Assembly (NCBI GenBank): GCA_035771175.1
Contig: CM069612.1
Span: forward strand, 28,034,150-28,098,149
Source of the DNA: Paratinospora sagittata
Taxonomy: Eukaryota; Streptophyta; Magnoliopsida; Ranunculales; Menispermaceae
Length of the DNA: 64,000 nt
Direction: 5' to 3'
The notes under the pieces were generated by a model. It was not told where the DNA came from. It was given only the letters and a program-made list of their open reading frames with translations, and made no database searches. Shown here piece after piece: positions 43,862 through 57,410 of this stretch (its first letter is position 1; the number at the start of each line of letters is the position of its first letter). Both the position numbers and the translations under genes were made by a program.

Positions 43862-44846
43862 CAAAGTCAAAAGACATCATCACAATGTTTTCACTTAGCA
43901 CTGAATTTAATATGTACATATAATAAGTTTCATCTACTATATATTTACATTAATTATGTCTTCTTTTTAAAAAAAATATTTAAGGCTTTGGTCTATATAT
44001 TTACATTAATCAGTTTCTATGTTGATCTCTCAATTAGGACCATAACAATTCTACAATCCTTTTAATTAAATGTAACATATAAGTTTCATAATTTTATAGT
44101 GGCTGTTCATGATTTGCTTAATTAGATGAAAATAGTACATATATACATAAAAATATAATTCATACAATCATATAATCAAATGCACTATGTTTTGACTTAA
44201 GTACCTGAGTTGCTTGGATGTATACTAAACTACTAGATTTAAAAATATTCATTATTAATTAATATATACATTAAATGCAATGCGTCCTTTTTTTCAATAA
44301 GGGCACGTTTAATAGACGAAAAAATGTTACTTTTTCAAGAAAATGACAAATTTCTCGAGAAAATATAAAAAACGTGCGTTTAATTATTAAAATTTTCTCA
44401 AGAAAAATTATCTTAATCCTCTTATTTTCTCATCCAAAATTTTCACCTATAACAATGAAAAAATATAATTTTGTCATGAATTTTTTTTTAGCATTATCGA
44501 TAATAATGTTCATGTTTATATTATATTCAATAAAACTTCTTATTTTTCATACTCTTTCTTATATGAGTATAAAAAAATGTTTTCTCTTACTTAAATAATT
44601 ATGAGAAAATTCTTTGAAAAAAAACATGCTCGAGAAATTATTTTAAAATTTTCTTCCATTTTTGTTTTAAACGTGAACATGACTCGTAAATATAACTATT
44701 TTCTGGGGGCATTATAGACCATAATCGATTTTGACAAAGTTTCGCCAATGCCGCCAGATCCCATTTCAAATAAATTCAAAAATGCGCTCTCACACTCTCT
44801 CTCAAGTCTCAGGCCCGGCCTTCCACACTGTGTAATCTTCCTCTAT

Positions 44847-44855
44847 AAACCCTAA
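44847..44855 (+). promoter_or_regulatory. Telo-box (AAACCCTAA) in kinesin copy 2 promoter
   Basis: Exact AAACCCTAA about 265 bases before the start codon, after CTCTAT. Associated in plants with genes active in dividing cells. I did not find it before copy 1. Confidence 0.45.
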
Positions 44856-45035
44856 CCGCAAAAACCCCTAAATTTACAAAAGAACCAGACCAATTCGAAC
44901 ACATCAGAATCGTAAATTTCGATTTCTTTAATGGTGGTGTTGTTCTTGATCAGTTCCTGCTCCTCAAAGCAACGGCTCTGATCTTCCGATCTTACTTCAA
45001 ACGCAATCCACTCGGCCCCACACTGATAACACTTC

Positions 45036-45095
45036 TTAATCTCTCTTTCTCTCTCTTTCTCTCTCTATCACTGAAAATCTCTTTCTCTCTCTATC
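45036..45095 (+). repeat. CT-rich leader of kinesin copy 2
   Basis: Repeats of CTCTCTTT and CTCTCTAT directly before the start codon, probably in the 5' UTR. Confidence 0.6.
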
Positions 45096-45117
45096 TATCT
45101 TTGTTTCATCTTCAAAA

Positions 45118-48100
45118 ATGGCTTCCAGAAGCCAGAACAAGCCACCTTCAAACCCCAACGTTCTTGCTCCTAAAAGCCCTTCAACTGTAAGGTCCTTGCT
45201 TCAACTGTCTAGGGTTTTTTTTCTTAAGGGTATGTTATGGTTTTTTTTTTTTTGGTGTTAATGGGTTTGAATTTTGCAGAAGAAAGAATTAGGGGATGAG
45301 ATTCAACTAGATAAGAGAAGGAAAATCGGAGGAGGGAAAATGGTGGGTCAAGCTAATAGAACACGTCAAGCTTTCTCGGTGGTCAATGGCGGTCAAGATC
45401 AGACCGGGAGAGGCGATCCGTCTTCTGATTGTGGTTCTGTTGAGTTCACGAAAGAGGACGTTGAGGCTCTGTTGAATGAGAAGATGAAAGGGAAGACTAA
45501 GTATGATTACAAGGTGTGTTGGGTTTGGTTTGAGGGCTTCTTTTTTTTTGTGATGAATTTGTTGGCTTTGGTTGATACCCTTTGTTTTTTCGGGTGTGAT
45601 GATTAGTGGGTATTGATGAAGTTTGAATTTTCGCAGGGGAAATGCGAGCAAATGACGGAGTATATAAAGAAGCTGAGGCTTTGTATTAAGTGGTTTCAAG
45701 AACTTGAAGAAAGCTATGTGCTTGAGCAGGGGAAGCTGAGAGATTTGTTGGAGTGTTCTGATAGAAAATGTGCTGAATTGGGTAATTTTTGTTTGGTGTT
45801 ATTTTTTGAATTTGGAAAGAAGAGACTCATTCTTATGATTAATTTGTTTATTTGTTTTTTTTTTTCCTGTAATAGAGGTGCAAATGAAAAATAAGATCGA
45901 AGAGCTTGAAACTAAAATTGAAGAATTTAGGAAAAAGTGTGCTTCTTTGGAAGAGAAAATTGCGAAGGTGGAATCGGAGAAAATGGTGAGCTGCAACTAT
46001 ATGGCATTTAACTTTGGATTTTGAAATAAAAGGATTTGAACTGGAAAATTTGAATTTTGCTTTGTTACACTTTTAAAGTTTTTGTGGTGCTAATGAAAAA
46101 CTTAGGCTGCAATTGAGTCTCATAAAAGTGAGAAGGAAGCTAGAATTGCTGTTGAAAGGATTCGTGATTCTTTGGCTGAAGAGCTTGAAAGAGCTCAGCA
46201 AGAACTGAAGAGTGCCAATCAAAGGGTAATGCCCCATATTTGTCTTTTCTCACTGAATTTTTCAACAGTTTTGAGTTTCACGGTTATCCTGTGTATCTCA
46301 TCCTTGTCATTTGTCCTTTATTGCTGAATTTTTATTTGTTGTCTTTCTGGGTGTTCTTTGTTTTGCAGATAGAATCGCTTAATGCTACGTATAGGAATTC
46401 ACAAGAGTACAACACAAGCTTACAACAGTATAACAGTAGGCTTCAGATGGACTGTGAGACATATAAACGAAGCCTTGAACGTCTAGAGCAAGAAAAAGCT
46501 GTGATTGTGGACAACCTCAGTACATTAAGGGGCCGACATAATTTGTTGCAGGAGGAAATGTCCTCATTCCAGGTTAGTCGGGCTTCTCAATTCAATTTCT
46601 GCTGTTTAGATATAATAGTTTTTTCAAATAGAATTGACTTTCTTTCCCTCCTTTGTGTTGAGGAGAATGTGGAAATTGATTTCTTCTCTTTTGTTGTTGA
46701 AGATTGTTATTCAATTTTCACATATCTATTAGAATTTCTTCCTGAATAATCCAATTTCAGTGTTGAAAACTCTTGTGAACAGTTTTCCACGCGAAGAATA
46801 CTGTTTTCCTCCTGTAATCAGTTTACTGCTGTTTTTAGCGTTTAGTATTGTAGTGGCACAGCCACTAGATATTTAGCGGCAATTCAGTTGGGATATGTTG
46901 GTCTGCTTCTGCATGAGCAAATATCCAAGGAAAGTTTTTCCTGTTCTGTGCAGGATCTCATCTTTTTTTGCTGAGAGATAGTTCCAAAAATTAATGAAAT
47001 CGCACAAAAGCCAGTTATTATTATTTATTATGGTAAAAGTGCATTATGACATCATATTTGATCCAGTATGTTCACCATTGAAGGGATTGGACATTGTGTA
47101 ATCCATGGCATTGTGCAAGCAATATTCAGTACTTTTGTTCTGTTATACTGTTTTACAGTTGAGCTACATGAACTTAGGTTAGAGTCAGATGGATAGATGT
47201 GAACTTTGTTCAGGATGCATATAAGTGTTTTACACACCTGTTCTTTATTTCAGGCTTCTAGGGATGAGGCTCTAAAGCAGAAAGGGGTACTAGTTAGCGA
47301 AGTGGAATGTTTAAGAGCCGAGTTGCAGAAAGCAAGAGGTGATCGGGACCGGCAGCTTTTGCAAGTGCAAAATTTAACAGCTGAAGTGGTTAAGTACCAG
47401 GAGTGCACTGGAAAATCCACTGCTGAGTTGGATAACCTTACAATAAAATCAAATGCCCTCGAGGTATCCAGGCAACTTCTCTCTTATTCAATTAAGTTTA
47501 TTCCTGTATTACGTATTTCATGAGATTCTTTATCTTTTCTACAGGAGACTTGTTCTTCTCAGAGGGAGCAAATTCATATATTGCAACACCAGTTGACAAC
47601 TGCTAATGAGAAATTGAAGGTGGTGTTCTCATTTATTATTAGTTAATCATATGATGCATGTTCTTTGGTGCTCAACTACGTGTGAAAGTGGCTTTCATTG
47701 AGGATTATGTGTGCTTCTTGCTTTAGATGGCTGATTTGACCACTTTGGAGACAAGGACAGAATTTGAAGAACAGAAGAGACTTGTCCAGGATTTACAAAA
47801 TCGCCTAGCAGAATTGGAGTTCCAAATTATTGAGGGAGAGAAGCTGCGCAAAAAACTTCACAATACCATCCTGGTAACAGTGTTCTGCTTGCACTTTTAA
47901 TTGGAGAAATTGGATGCTTTTTTGGTGCTAAACTCTATCTGAAAATGCAGGAGCTGAAAGGAAATATCCGTGTCTTCTGCCGAGTGAGGCCCTTGTTGCC
48001 TGATGATGGAGCTGGCTCAGAAATCCCAGTAATTTGTTATCCGACATCAACAGAGTCTCTTGGCCGGGGCATTGATGTGTTACAAAATGGTATCCCTATT

Positions 48101-51100
48101 TAGACAAACTGATTTCCTTTATAACAAACAAAAGCAATTCAGTAACCAGGCTGTTTGTTCATGGCATTCTCCTTTGTGTTTGGACTGTTAGTTTTCCCTT
48201 TCATAGGGCGTATGTTTGGCCTGATCATAACTAAAAATTTGATATTCATGGTTTATTCTGTTAGCAGGTCAGAAACATCAATTTACATTTGATAAAGTGT
48301 TTACACATGAATCTTCGCAACAAGGCGTTTTTGTTGAAATCTCTCAGCTGGTTCAGAGTGCCTTGGATGGTTATAAGGTGACTCCTTGCTTTTTTCCTAT
48401 TCCATGTGGCTAAAAGTAGGATTTTAAGGGCATCCTGCTGCATAGCATACTTGATTTTAATTGCATCAGTTATGTAATAAAGCTTCTTCTTCTTCTTCTT
48501 CTTCTTCTCTGTTTTGATCCTTTCAGGATTTTGTAATACATAGTCCTTGCAGTAATACATTATATAGTGTCTAGCCTAATATTGAACAATTTTAGGACCA
48601 TTCTTTTTTCTAACCACATAAACTGGAAGGCAATAAGATAACATCTTTAAAGAAGCTATATTGTGAAATTGTTGTCATTAATGTGATTGTGATATGTGGG
48701 TTCTTGATTGTAATTTGTTCAATCATTGCCAGCAGTGTTTACAATATAGGGGAAGTTCTCATCAAGCATCAAGGGTTCTACCTCCCTATTGCACTATTCA
48801 GAATTATACTACTACATGTAGAAACATAAGCAAATGTACTCATTTTCTTGAGTAGTTTGAAAAAAAAAAGACATCTAAGTTGCAAAAGATAATACTTTAT
48901 GTTTCTGTGTTTATTTTATGAGCAAACTATCCTAGATACCATTAGGAATTGCTAGTGGAAAGTGGAAATAGGTTGTTATTCCGATAAATTGACAGCCAGA
49001 TTTGAAGATGATGACTAGTTAAGGGCGTGCTTGGTATAGAATATAAATACAGTTTTTTGTTTTTGAAAAAAAGATTCTATGAAAACAAGTTTGGTTAAGT
49101 TGTTTTTAAAATTTTTAGAAACTGGTTTTTGTTTCAACTTTCAAATTTGTGAAGAAAACAAGAAAACAACTTTTTGTTGTTTTCTTTGTTTTTCCAATAA
49201 AGTACCCCAAAAACAGTTTTTAAATATTGTGTTTTAAAAAACTGTTTTTAAATTGTGAACCAAACATGCCCTAATTTTCCTTTAGAAGAAAACAAAGTGA
49301 CGACTCCTTTATTTTTTGGCAGGTTTGCATTTTCGCTTATGGGCAAACTGGTTCTGGCAAAACCTACACCATGATGGGTAGGCCAGAGACTCCAGAGCAG
49401 AAAGGACTGATACCTCGGTCCTTAGAACAGATATTTAAAAGTAGCCAGTCACTTTTATCTCAGGGCTGGAAGTACAAAATGCAGGTATCAATGTATTGCT
49501 GATAATCCAAAAATTGTGTGAAGAGGATTTATGGAATCTCAAATGTTCCTCTTCTAACATTGCAGGCCTCAATGTTGGAAATATATAATGAAACAATTCG
49601 TGATTTGCTATGCACTAATCGAGTGGGAATTCTTGAAAATGGTGCATCTGCAAAGCAATACACAATTAAACACGATGGAAACGGGAGCACCCATGTTTCT
49701 GATCTCACCATTGTAGATGTCTGCAGTATTAAAGAGGTTTCATCTCTTCTACACCAGGCTGCACAAAGCAGGTAATCACATAGAGAATGTATTATGCTGT
49801 AACTTTGTTCTCTTAAAGTTTTTTGTTAAAGAGATCATTTCATGTATTTTTAGTAATTCAAAAGATGCACTCTTTGGGTGTGGTGAGGCTGGTCAAACTA
49901 TTTGATATCAGATAACTCTGTTGTCTGCATGTTTAATGTATAAATCTTACACTTCTACTCAGGTCTGTAGGGAAGACACAAATGAATGAGCAGTCATCAA
50001 GAAGCCATTTTGTGTTCACTTTGCGAATATCTGGTGTTAATGAGGTATGACTTTTGTTAATTGTGTGTTCCTGTAGCTCAAAAATGTTCGTCTACTAGGA
50101 TGCTTGGTGTTGATGGCGCTCTTTCATGATGTTGTAGAGTACTGAACAACAAGTACAAGGTGTTTTGAATCTCATTGACCTTGCTGGCAGTGAGCGTCTA
50201 TCCAAGAGTGGTTCAACTGGTGATCGACTTAGAGAGACCCAGGTATTGTACTGAAATGTACTGCTTTGTTTAGTTTTCTTGTTTCCTGTGTCGCCTTTTC
50301 CTCTCATTTCTCTTCTTTGTTTAACATTCCTATTTTCAAATTCGAACTCTAATTCACATGTACCATACAGGCTATTAATAAAAGTTTATCATCATTGAGT
50401 GATGTCATATTTGCCTTAGCAAAGAAGGAGGACCATGTTCCTTTCAGAAACTCAAAGCTCACATATCTTCTTCAGGTAAATATTTCATACCAATTAGAAA
50501 CCATTCTTCTTTAATGTTATTTGTTGAAATATTGAAGATCGGTTTGAGCTAATGGAATTTTCTGAAATAGTTTTTGGACGAGATAGTCATATTGAATATT
50601 AGGTTTTAGAGTCATTTTGGATAAGAAGCATCAATTCCAAAAGATCCTTACTGCAAATCTGTTGTTACTAAGTCTTATCAAATTTTTGTTGGATTCCGAC
50701 CATCTAATACTTTTTCTTTTTCTTTTTAATTGACATGTTACAACTATCATTGATTGTTTAAAATGTTGGGCAAGGATTCTTGCACTAGTAGTGACTAGTT
50801 TAGGCTAAGCGGCTAGTGAAAAGGAAGAGATTGGAGAAACAAAAAAATTACAATAAACTTTTGAGAAAAATTTGGTCCGATTGGGGATAGCATCGCTCTT
50901 CCACATGTCTTGGAGTTTTTTTTTTTCTTTTTTTTTTTTTGGAAAAACTACTAAATGTAGCTTAAGAAAGTAAATTGTTTCTTTGAATTAGTGTGCTAGG
51001 GGTAAAATCATTTTAAGAAAAATTAAAAATTAAAGGGCTCTTGGATACGATGGTATCCTATCCCTGTTGAGATTATTAAGAAATCTCAATTAAAAAGAAT

Positions 51101-52044
51101 GCCTGATGAGTGGAGAAAAAAGCCTTTTAAAAATAATGGGAATGTTTAGATTTGTGCAAATTATCGAGCTATATCATTACTGAGTTATGATGAAATTGTG
51201 GCAAATGTATTCAAAATTTGAACGAGAGCTGAAATTACAGCATGAGAGATCAACCATGAAAGTTATTTATTTGCCAAGGAGACTAAATATATTACATGTA
51301 GTTTTAGTAAAAGTAGAAAGCAAGTGGAGAGACGCTGATATAGGTTGGGTTAAATGGGGGCGTATCTACTTTTACTAAATCAGCATATAATATATTTAGT
51401 TTCCTCAGCATCTCTATACTTGGTTCTAATCTTAACTGTTTGATTACCTCAATCAGTTCTTGCTTTCTATCTACTACGAAATGTAAAACTATAAAACACT
51501 TATAATCTTACAGTAAATTACATAATCAGCCTAAAACTTTTGAAACCTCAAAATGCTTTTCTCCCCTTGAAAGTTGGAAGTTTTGTGATTGAGTTCGATT
51601 GAGTTTGTCTACATTCATAGAATAACAGAATAGAAGGCTGGTTTTTTTTCAATGTCTTACTGTCTCGATAGCAAGTTGTGCTGAGGAAATTTTGAAAACA
51701 ATATTCTATATCTCTGTTGCGCCTTATTCTATAATTATATTCTCGTCCAAATCTTCATGCTTTCTTCTGTTTTTTTCGAGTTTATTCTATCATTACTCTC
51801 TCTATTTCTATCTATCTTTCTATCTATCTATCTAATGGGTTTAATTAATTTTACTCTGTATCAGCCCTGCCTTGGTGGTGACTCAAAGACACTGATGTTT
51901 GTTAACATATCTCCTGATCCATCCTCTGTGGGCGAGTCGCTCTGTTCTCTTCGTTTTGCTGCTAGAGTCAATGCATGTGAGATTGGAATTCCTCGGCGCC
52001 AGACCAGTATGCGTTCAGCTGACTCTCGTCTGAGCTATGGATGA
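45118..52044 (+). CDS. Kinesin-14, ATK1/ATK5 type (KIN-14C/D), copy 2
   Basis: Seventeen exons: 45118-45186, 45280-45513, 45637-45781, 45876-45985, 46106-46225, 46369-46572, 47254-47463, 47545-47619, 47727-47873, 47951-48089, 48268-48377, 49323-49484, 49566-49771, 49963-50044, 50138-50242, 50371-50475 and 51865-52044. Frame closes at 800 aa. The start [14 protein letters not shown] and end [17 protein letters not shown] match the ATK1/ATK5 type. The N-terminal tail is basic ([10 protein letters not shown]), the coiled coil runs to about 438, and the motor starts [17 protein letters not shown]-loop GQTGSGKT (528-535), switch I NEQSSRSH (652-659), switch II DLAGSE (685-690) and INKSLSSL are all intact. 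Known role of the family: minus-end-directed motor that organises spindle poles in mitosis and meiosis. This appears to be the fully functional copy. Confidence 0.93.
49023..49271. mobile_element. PIF/Harbinger-like MITE in kinesin copy 2 intron 11
   Basis: 249 bases with terminal inverted repeats GGGCGTGCTTGGT and ACCAAACATGCCC, flanked by TAA on both sides, as in PIF/Harbinger insertions. Absent from the same intron of copy 1, so it inserted after the duplication. Confidence 0.8.
51035..51265 (+). mobile_element. Decayed LINE reverse transcriptase fragment in kinesin copy 2 intron 16
   Basis: Readable words [29 protein letters not shown] and ERSTM, in that order with stops between, match the reverse transcriptase core of plant LINE-like elements (MPDEWRKS..., NYRGIKL..., GRSTM). 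No ends or tail found. Confidence 0.7.
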
Positions 52045-53291
52045 AGAAGTTGTTGACTAATCATCTTCTCCACATCCCTGACTTCCAGTTGTGTGTGTGA
52101 CTATTATATAAAAGTAGAAGTGGAAACAAAAGGGTTTCTAACATGGAATGTTTGTAATTTGTATACAGAAAACAAAATGGATTGGAGGCCTACTACATAA
52201 GGATCTAGTCTTATAGGTTGCCCTTGTATTCAGAGAGCTGCCATGCTGATATTAATTTCTTGGTAGTTTTTTCCTATCCTGATTATCTATTATTTATTTT
52301 CTAAATGCTCATAGAAATATGTTGTTTTTTATGTAATCATAAGTTAAATTCATTTTCTTTAGTACTCGAAGTTGGAACGGAACTCCCGGTTTAAAAACTG
52401 AATTTTTCACCCATCAGCAGGTGCAGTTAATCTAATTATCCTCTACTACATTCAAATCATTGTTCGCTGAAAGCAGCAAATCCGTAACCTTGTATTGCAA
52501 CTTACATTATTCTCAACTACTGTGAGAATTGGCCATCCCACTCCCTGAACTCTGTTCTAAACTCTAGTCCGATTAATTATAAAAAAAAGAAAAAAAATGA
52601 TGTGCAATAGGGCTTCATTAAGCATATATTTTATGAGTTACAAAATGTACGCTATTCACTAATTCACTATTACTTTATGCATCTCAAAAATGATCTAGAC
52701 ATTTTAGGCAATTATGATGATTTTGAGAAGAATAACACTTGAAAAAGATGGTAAATAATACCCATCACCAACACCCCACCAAGAAACAAGTCCCTATAGT
52801 TACACACTGAAGACTATTTTTTCCAGTCTCGTCCTTGACACCGGACTTAAAATTTATTAGCCAGACATGGTCTCAAGTTTTTACTTGAACTCTTATAGAA
52901 AGCAATTTAATATTATTAAGAAAAACGTTTTTCCAGCACCAATATATGAAACTTTTTATTGAAGACTTGCAGGGTCTTACCCAATTAAGGGGACCCTTCC
53001 AGAAATTCTCAAAGGCCAAGGACAAGCCTAGGCCAATGAGGGGGTTTGGAAATAGTTTTCAACCAGCAATTGACGCGCCTCGGTTAGAACCTCACTGACT
53101 GCGTCATTGCCCCAAGCGCAAAGATACCTATTAAGCTAATCTCCGCTCCTTTTTGTAGACGCAAGAGCTTTGGTTTCAGTTATATGTGGGACTAACCACA
53201 CGCTACTTTGAGAAGTTGAACTTTTTCTTAGAAAAACAACACTTCAACTTCTCATGCTCTTACTTCCCTGTTTTCAGTCTCATTCTCATTC
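52045..53291. other. Intergenic between kinesin copy 2 and PPR gene
   Basis: Kinesin 3' UTR then AT-rich sequence. No gene or repeat recognised. Confidence 0.5.
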
Positions 53292-55450
53292 ATGAATGGC
53301 TCTTTTACTCCCAAATCCTTCAAATCTCATTCTCGGGTCATTCTATTTCATCTTCAACTTCACAACTTCACCACCCATGTCGCTGAAATTGCATCCAAAC
53401 ACCACCCACTTACGTCCCTTCAATGTGGGTCTGTTATGCAAACATTTACCAGCGCCAAATGCTTGAGAAAAGGTATGCAACTCCATGCCTACGCCATCTC
53501 TAGTGGTATTCTGGTGAACAACACCTATTTAAAAACCAAACTTGCTGCATTCTATGCTATTTGCGGTAGTATTAGAGAAGCCCGTGTTGTTTTTGATGAA
53601 ACTGTACTTAAAAATTCGTTCTTGTGGAATTCCATGATCAGGGGTTACGCCTGCAATGGATTGTCTATGGATTCCCTTGTTTTGTACCGTGAAATGTTGA
53701 GTTTTGGCCAAAAGGCTGATAATTTTACATACCCTTTTGTTCTTAAGGCTTGTGGTGATCTGTTGCTGGTGGGAATTGGGAAGAAAATCCATTGTGAGGT
53801 TATAATTATGGGTTTGGAGTTTGATATATTTGTGGGTAATTCTATCATTGCAATGTACTCTAGATTTAGAGATATGGAGACTGCTAGAAGAGTATTTGAT
53901 AGAATGCCTGTGCGAGATATAACGTCTTGGAACACAATTATTTCTGGTTATGCGAAAAATGGTAAACCTGGGGAGGCTTTAATGGTTTTTAGCTTGATGG
54001 GAAAAGTTGGAATGAAAGCAGATTGTGCTACTTTGCTTAGTGTTCTTCCTGCTTGTGCTGATGTAGAGGCATTGAAGCAGGGAAAAGGAATTCATGGTTT
54101 TGCTATCAGAAATGTCATTGGACTTCCTGCCACGTCTTTGACAAACTCTCTCATAGATGTGTATTGTAATTGTAATTTTATTGTTGGTGCGAGGCAGTTG
54201 TTTGAGACGATGATTGAGAAAGATAATGTTACATGGAACTCTTTAATTTCTGGTCATGCTCGTATTGGCGATCCTTTTGAAAGCCTGAGACTTTTCCAAA
54301 GAATGATTGCACTCGGTGCAAAATCAGATGCAGTTACATTTGTATCTGTGCTTGGTGCTTGCAATGAGATAACGGCCTTGCAATTTGGGAAGTCTGTCCA
54401 TTCTCTTGTTGAGAGGAAAGGCTTCGCAAGGGACACAATTGTGGGAACTGCTCTTATAGACATGTATGCTAAGTGTGGTAGCTTAGGTTGCTCGTGCCAA
54501 GTATTCAATGAGTTGCCTGAAAAAAATTTGGTTTGTTGGAGTGCAATGATTGCGGGATTCGGGTTCCATGGTAAGGGAAAGGAGGCAATTGCAGTTTTTA
54601 ATGAAATGAAAGTGAAGGGCATTAAACCAGATGAGGTTTCTTTCACTTCAGTTTTGTCAGCATGCAGCCATGCAGGATTAGTTGATGAGGGTCTTCAGAT
54701 TTTTGACAAGATGCTTAAGGAATATGGTATGAACCCTGGGATTAAGCAGTATTCCTGTATGGTGGATCTTCTTGGACGAGCTGGGCGTTTAGATGAAGCA
54801 TATGAGTTCATCAAGACTATGAAGATAACACCTAGCTTTGATATCTGGGCAGCGCTCCTTTCTGCTTGCCGTGCACATCGCAATGTCAAACTGGCAGAAG
54901 TTGCTGCAATGAACACTTTTCATCTGAACCCTCAAGGGTTTGGTCCTTATGTTATGCTTTCCAGCATTTATGCCTCGGAGAAGAAGTGGGAGGATGTGGA
55001 AAGGGTGAGACACAAGATGAGACGAGTAGGGGTAAGAAAGCCACCAGGCTGTAGTTTTGTTGAATTGGATAAAGTGATTCATCGATTTTTAGTGGGTGAT
55101 AAATCTCATCCACAATCAGAGGCTATATATAACAAATTGGATGATTTGAGTTGGCAACTAAAGGAAGCTGGATATGTACCTGATACTAGTTCAATCTTTA
55201 TAATGTTGAAGAAGATGTGAAGGAGAAGTTGCTTTGGGATCATAGTGAGAGGCTGGCGGTTGCATTTGCTCTTATAAACACTGCTGAAGGAAAATCCATT
55301 AAGATCACCAAGAATCTCCGTGTATGTGGGGACTGTCACACAGTGTTCAAACTTATTTCCAAGCTCATGGGTTGTGAGATAATCATGAGGGATGCCCATC
55401 GGTTCCATCATTTTTGTAATGGGTTTTGTTCTTGTGGAGATTACTGGTGA
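53292..55450 (+). CDS. PLS-class pentatricopeptide repeat protein with E/E+ and DYW domains, one frameshift
   Basis: Intronless. The first frame (53292-55220) gives 642 aa with a chain of P, L and S repeats, for example [40 protein letters not shown] and [20 protein letters not shown], then E/E+ motifs ending at [11 protein letters not shown]. The frame then shifts near 55199, and the DYW domain reads on in another frame to 55450: [23 protein letters not shown] and a C-terminal FCSCGDYW. The full span is 2159 bases, one short of 720 codons, so a single missing base (near CTTTATAATG) explains it. DYW proteins are organelle RNA editing factors; the HSE...CxxCH zinc site is the deaminase signature. 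Either a sequencing error or a real allele that ends at the E+ motif. Confidence 0.88.
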
Positions 55451-57338
55451 GCGGGTTATTCACCAAACTTCTTGTGTATTCCCAGATAAAAGATGAAAAC
55501 TAGAGTCTTATGAGATTGGGATGTACCTGAAGCGGCTCATTCATCATATCAGGTCAGCATTCTTAACACTGATCATGAAGTTTTTGGAAGCCAAATCATG
55601 CATTTGTCAAATTCTCATGTGCCATTTTTTTACGTTATGATACTACTTTACCAATTTAATAATTTTCTTTGCTGTGATTTCACCAGATGCGCTTTTAAGG
55701 TGAAAATGGCAAATGCTTTGACAGCATCTTCACTCTAAATAAAAGTCCATCTAGCTAAAGTTGGATGAGGTAATTTATTTCCTTTCAATTTGCTAGCTTT
55801 CTAAGGAAAATGCTCAAGTGCATCCATGGTGTACGTTGATTAAAACATTTTTCATGAATGCATTATTGGATTGTCTCGATCATGTATCAACACAAGATTC
55901 GAGGCAATCCGTTGGTGAATTAAAGGTGATATTTCTATCAATGTGTTAGATCTTTAAAAAATGGGGAGAAACCAACTTTATTTCACTAAATCTTATTTTT
56001 ACAATTAACTCGTAAGGTGAATATATAATCACGGGAAACTAATTTCTAATCAACTAAGCCACTCAACTCTTAATCAAAAGACAACAATAAAATCCTAAAT
56101 CAGATAAAATTCCTCATATCCAAAAATAGCAAAACTCCGAACATAAGTAAAATACCTAAAATAAAAATAACTTCAACACAACGTACATCATGGATGTCAA
56201 TGTAGCACTACTCTTTTTTTATTAGTCTTTTTTGCAAAAATTCATTTATTGCATGCATGTTCTTAAATTCAAGGTATTGCATAGCTAGCCAAGTTGCTTT
56301 GCCCTTCTTGCATCATGTGGTACAATCTTCTTTTGGCCTTGGAGGGCACACCTCCAAAGTTTAGTCCTTTTTGTGGTTTGCCGGAGAGATTCCACCTTAC
56401 TGGTTACACAAGGACCCATGTGAAAAATGTTTGAATCAATCTCTAACATTAATCACCAATCACTCTTTTCTGACAATATTCATTCAAACAGCTTTAAAAT
56501 TTCCACTTATGTCCTATCCAGTCATGAAATGTTGGTTACAGCCTGATCGAAGAAATTTATATTTTTATGTGATAGGTGCCATCATAGTGGTGTTGAACTA
56601 AATATTTTGTATGGAGCCAGTTGTAAGGTAGATGCCCACAAGATACCCCAGAGATATTTGTTCTTAAATTTAATTTAATTTATTTTTTAAGGTTCTAATA
56701 GTAATATGTAATCATCATGCACATTCTAGCCATAACCCATTTCTGATCTTATCCAAACAAATTACATCCACTTGTTGTAATTGGTTGGACGAGTTTTAAC
56801 TGTGGTTTATGTGACCAAAAGGCTCTATTACTAACCAGCTCTCCTAACAATGGTAGGGAAGAGGCAGATTTTTTCTTGTTTCATTTTGTTTGATATCTTA
56901 ATATATTTTGTCTGTTTGGCTAACAACAAGAACTAATAAATGTAATATCTTAATTGAATCACTTCCCTCCTTCCCTAATTCACTAACCACTTCCCATCAA
57001 AGTTAATAAATAATGTTTATCCTTATATGAATAGAAGAGCATGACATTTTTAGTCTATTATTGCTTTTCTACTTATATTTGTTCTATTATTCTACACTCA
57101 AAAGCATTATGTCCATCAGATTACTTTAAATCACGCATACCACTCATCATAAAAGACAATTTGAAGGATGCTTCACAGGATTGAGTTTGAACATTAGTTA
57201 GAAAAGCAGGGTTATGCCTTTCAAGATGTTTACGTCCCAAGTGGGTCCTCTCCTTTAATCAATTTATCAAGAGAGAGTGTCTTATCCACATAAGACCGGC
57301 AGCTCCCCTGGATTTTACCTTAAATATCTAAAACAGCC

Positions 57339-57347
57339 TATAAAAAG
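57339..57347 (+). promoter_or_regulatory. TATA box of the CXXS-type thioredoxin gene
   Basis: TATAAAAAG, 73 bases before the start codon, so the leader would be only about 40 bases. Confidence 0.6.
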
Positions 57348-57379
57348 CCGAGCCCAGAAAGCATAGCAGGTTAGATAGA

Positions 57380-57410
57380 AAGAAGAAGAAGAAGAAGAAG
57401 AAGAAGAAGA
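57380..57410 (+). repeat. (GAA)n microsatellite in the thioredoxin leader
   Basis: About ten GAA/AAG units ending one base before the start codon context TATGG. Confidence 0.85.

Larger units (their letters stand above)
41000..45117. other. Intergenic region upstream of kinesin copy 2
   Basis: No gene seen. Contents: a T-run (41278-41297), a SINE-like repeat (41925-42106), a diverged copy of the coding-like fragment (about 42622-42730), AT microsatellites (43384-43407 and 43779-43859), a possible MITE with ends GGGCACGTTT and AAACGTGAAC (about 44302-44680), and the copy 2 promoter with telo-box and CT-rich leader. Confidence 0.5.

Noticed and set aside
44374..44598. Small hydrophobic frame upstream of kinesin copy 2
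   Set aside because: AT-rich chance frame inside a possible MITE, with no conserved words.
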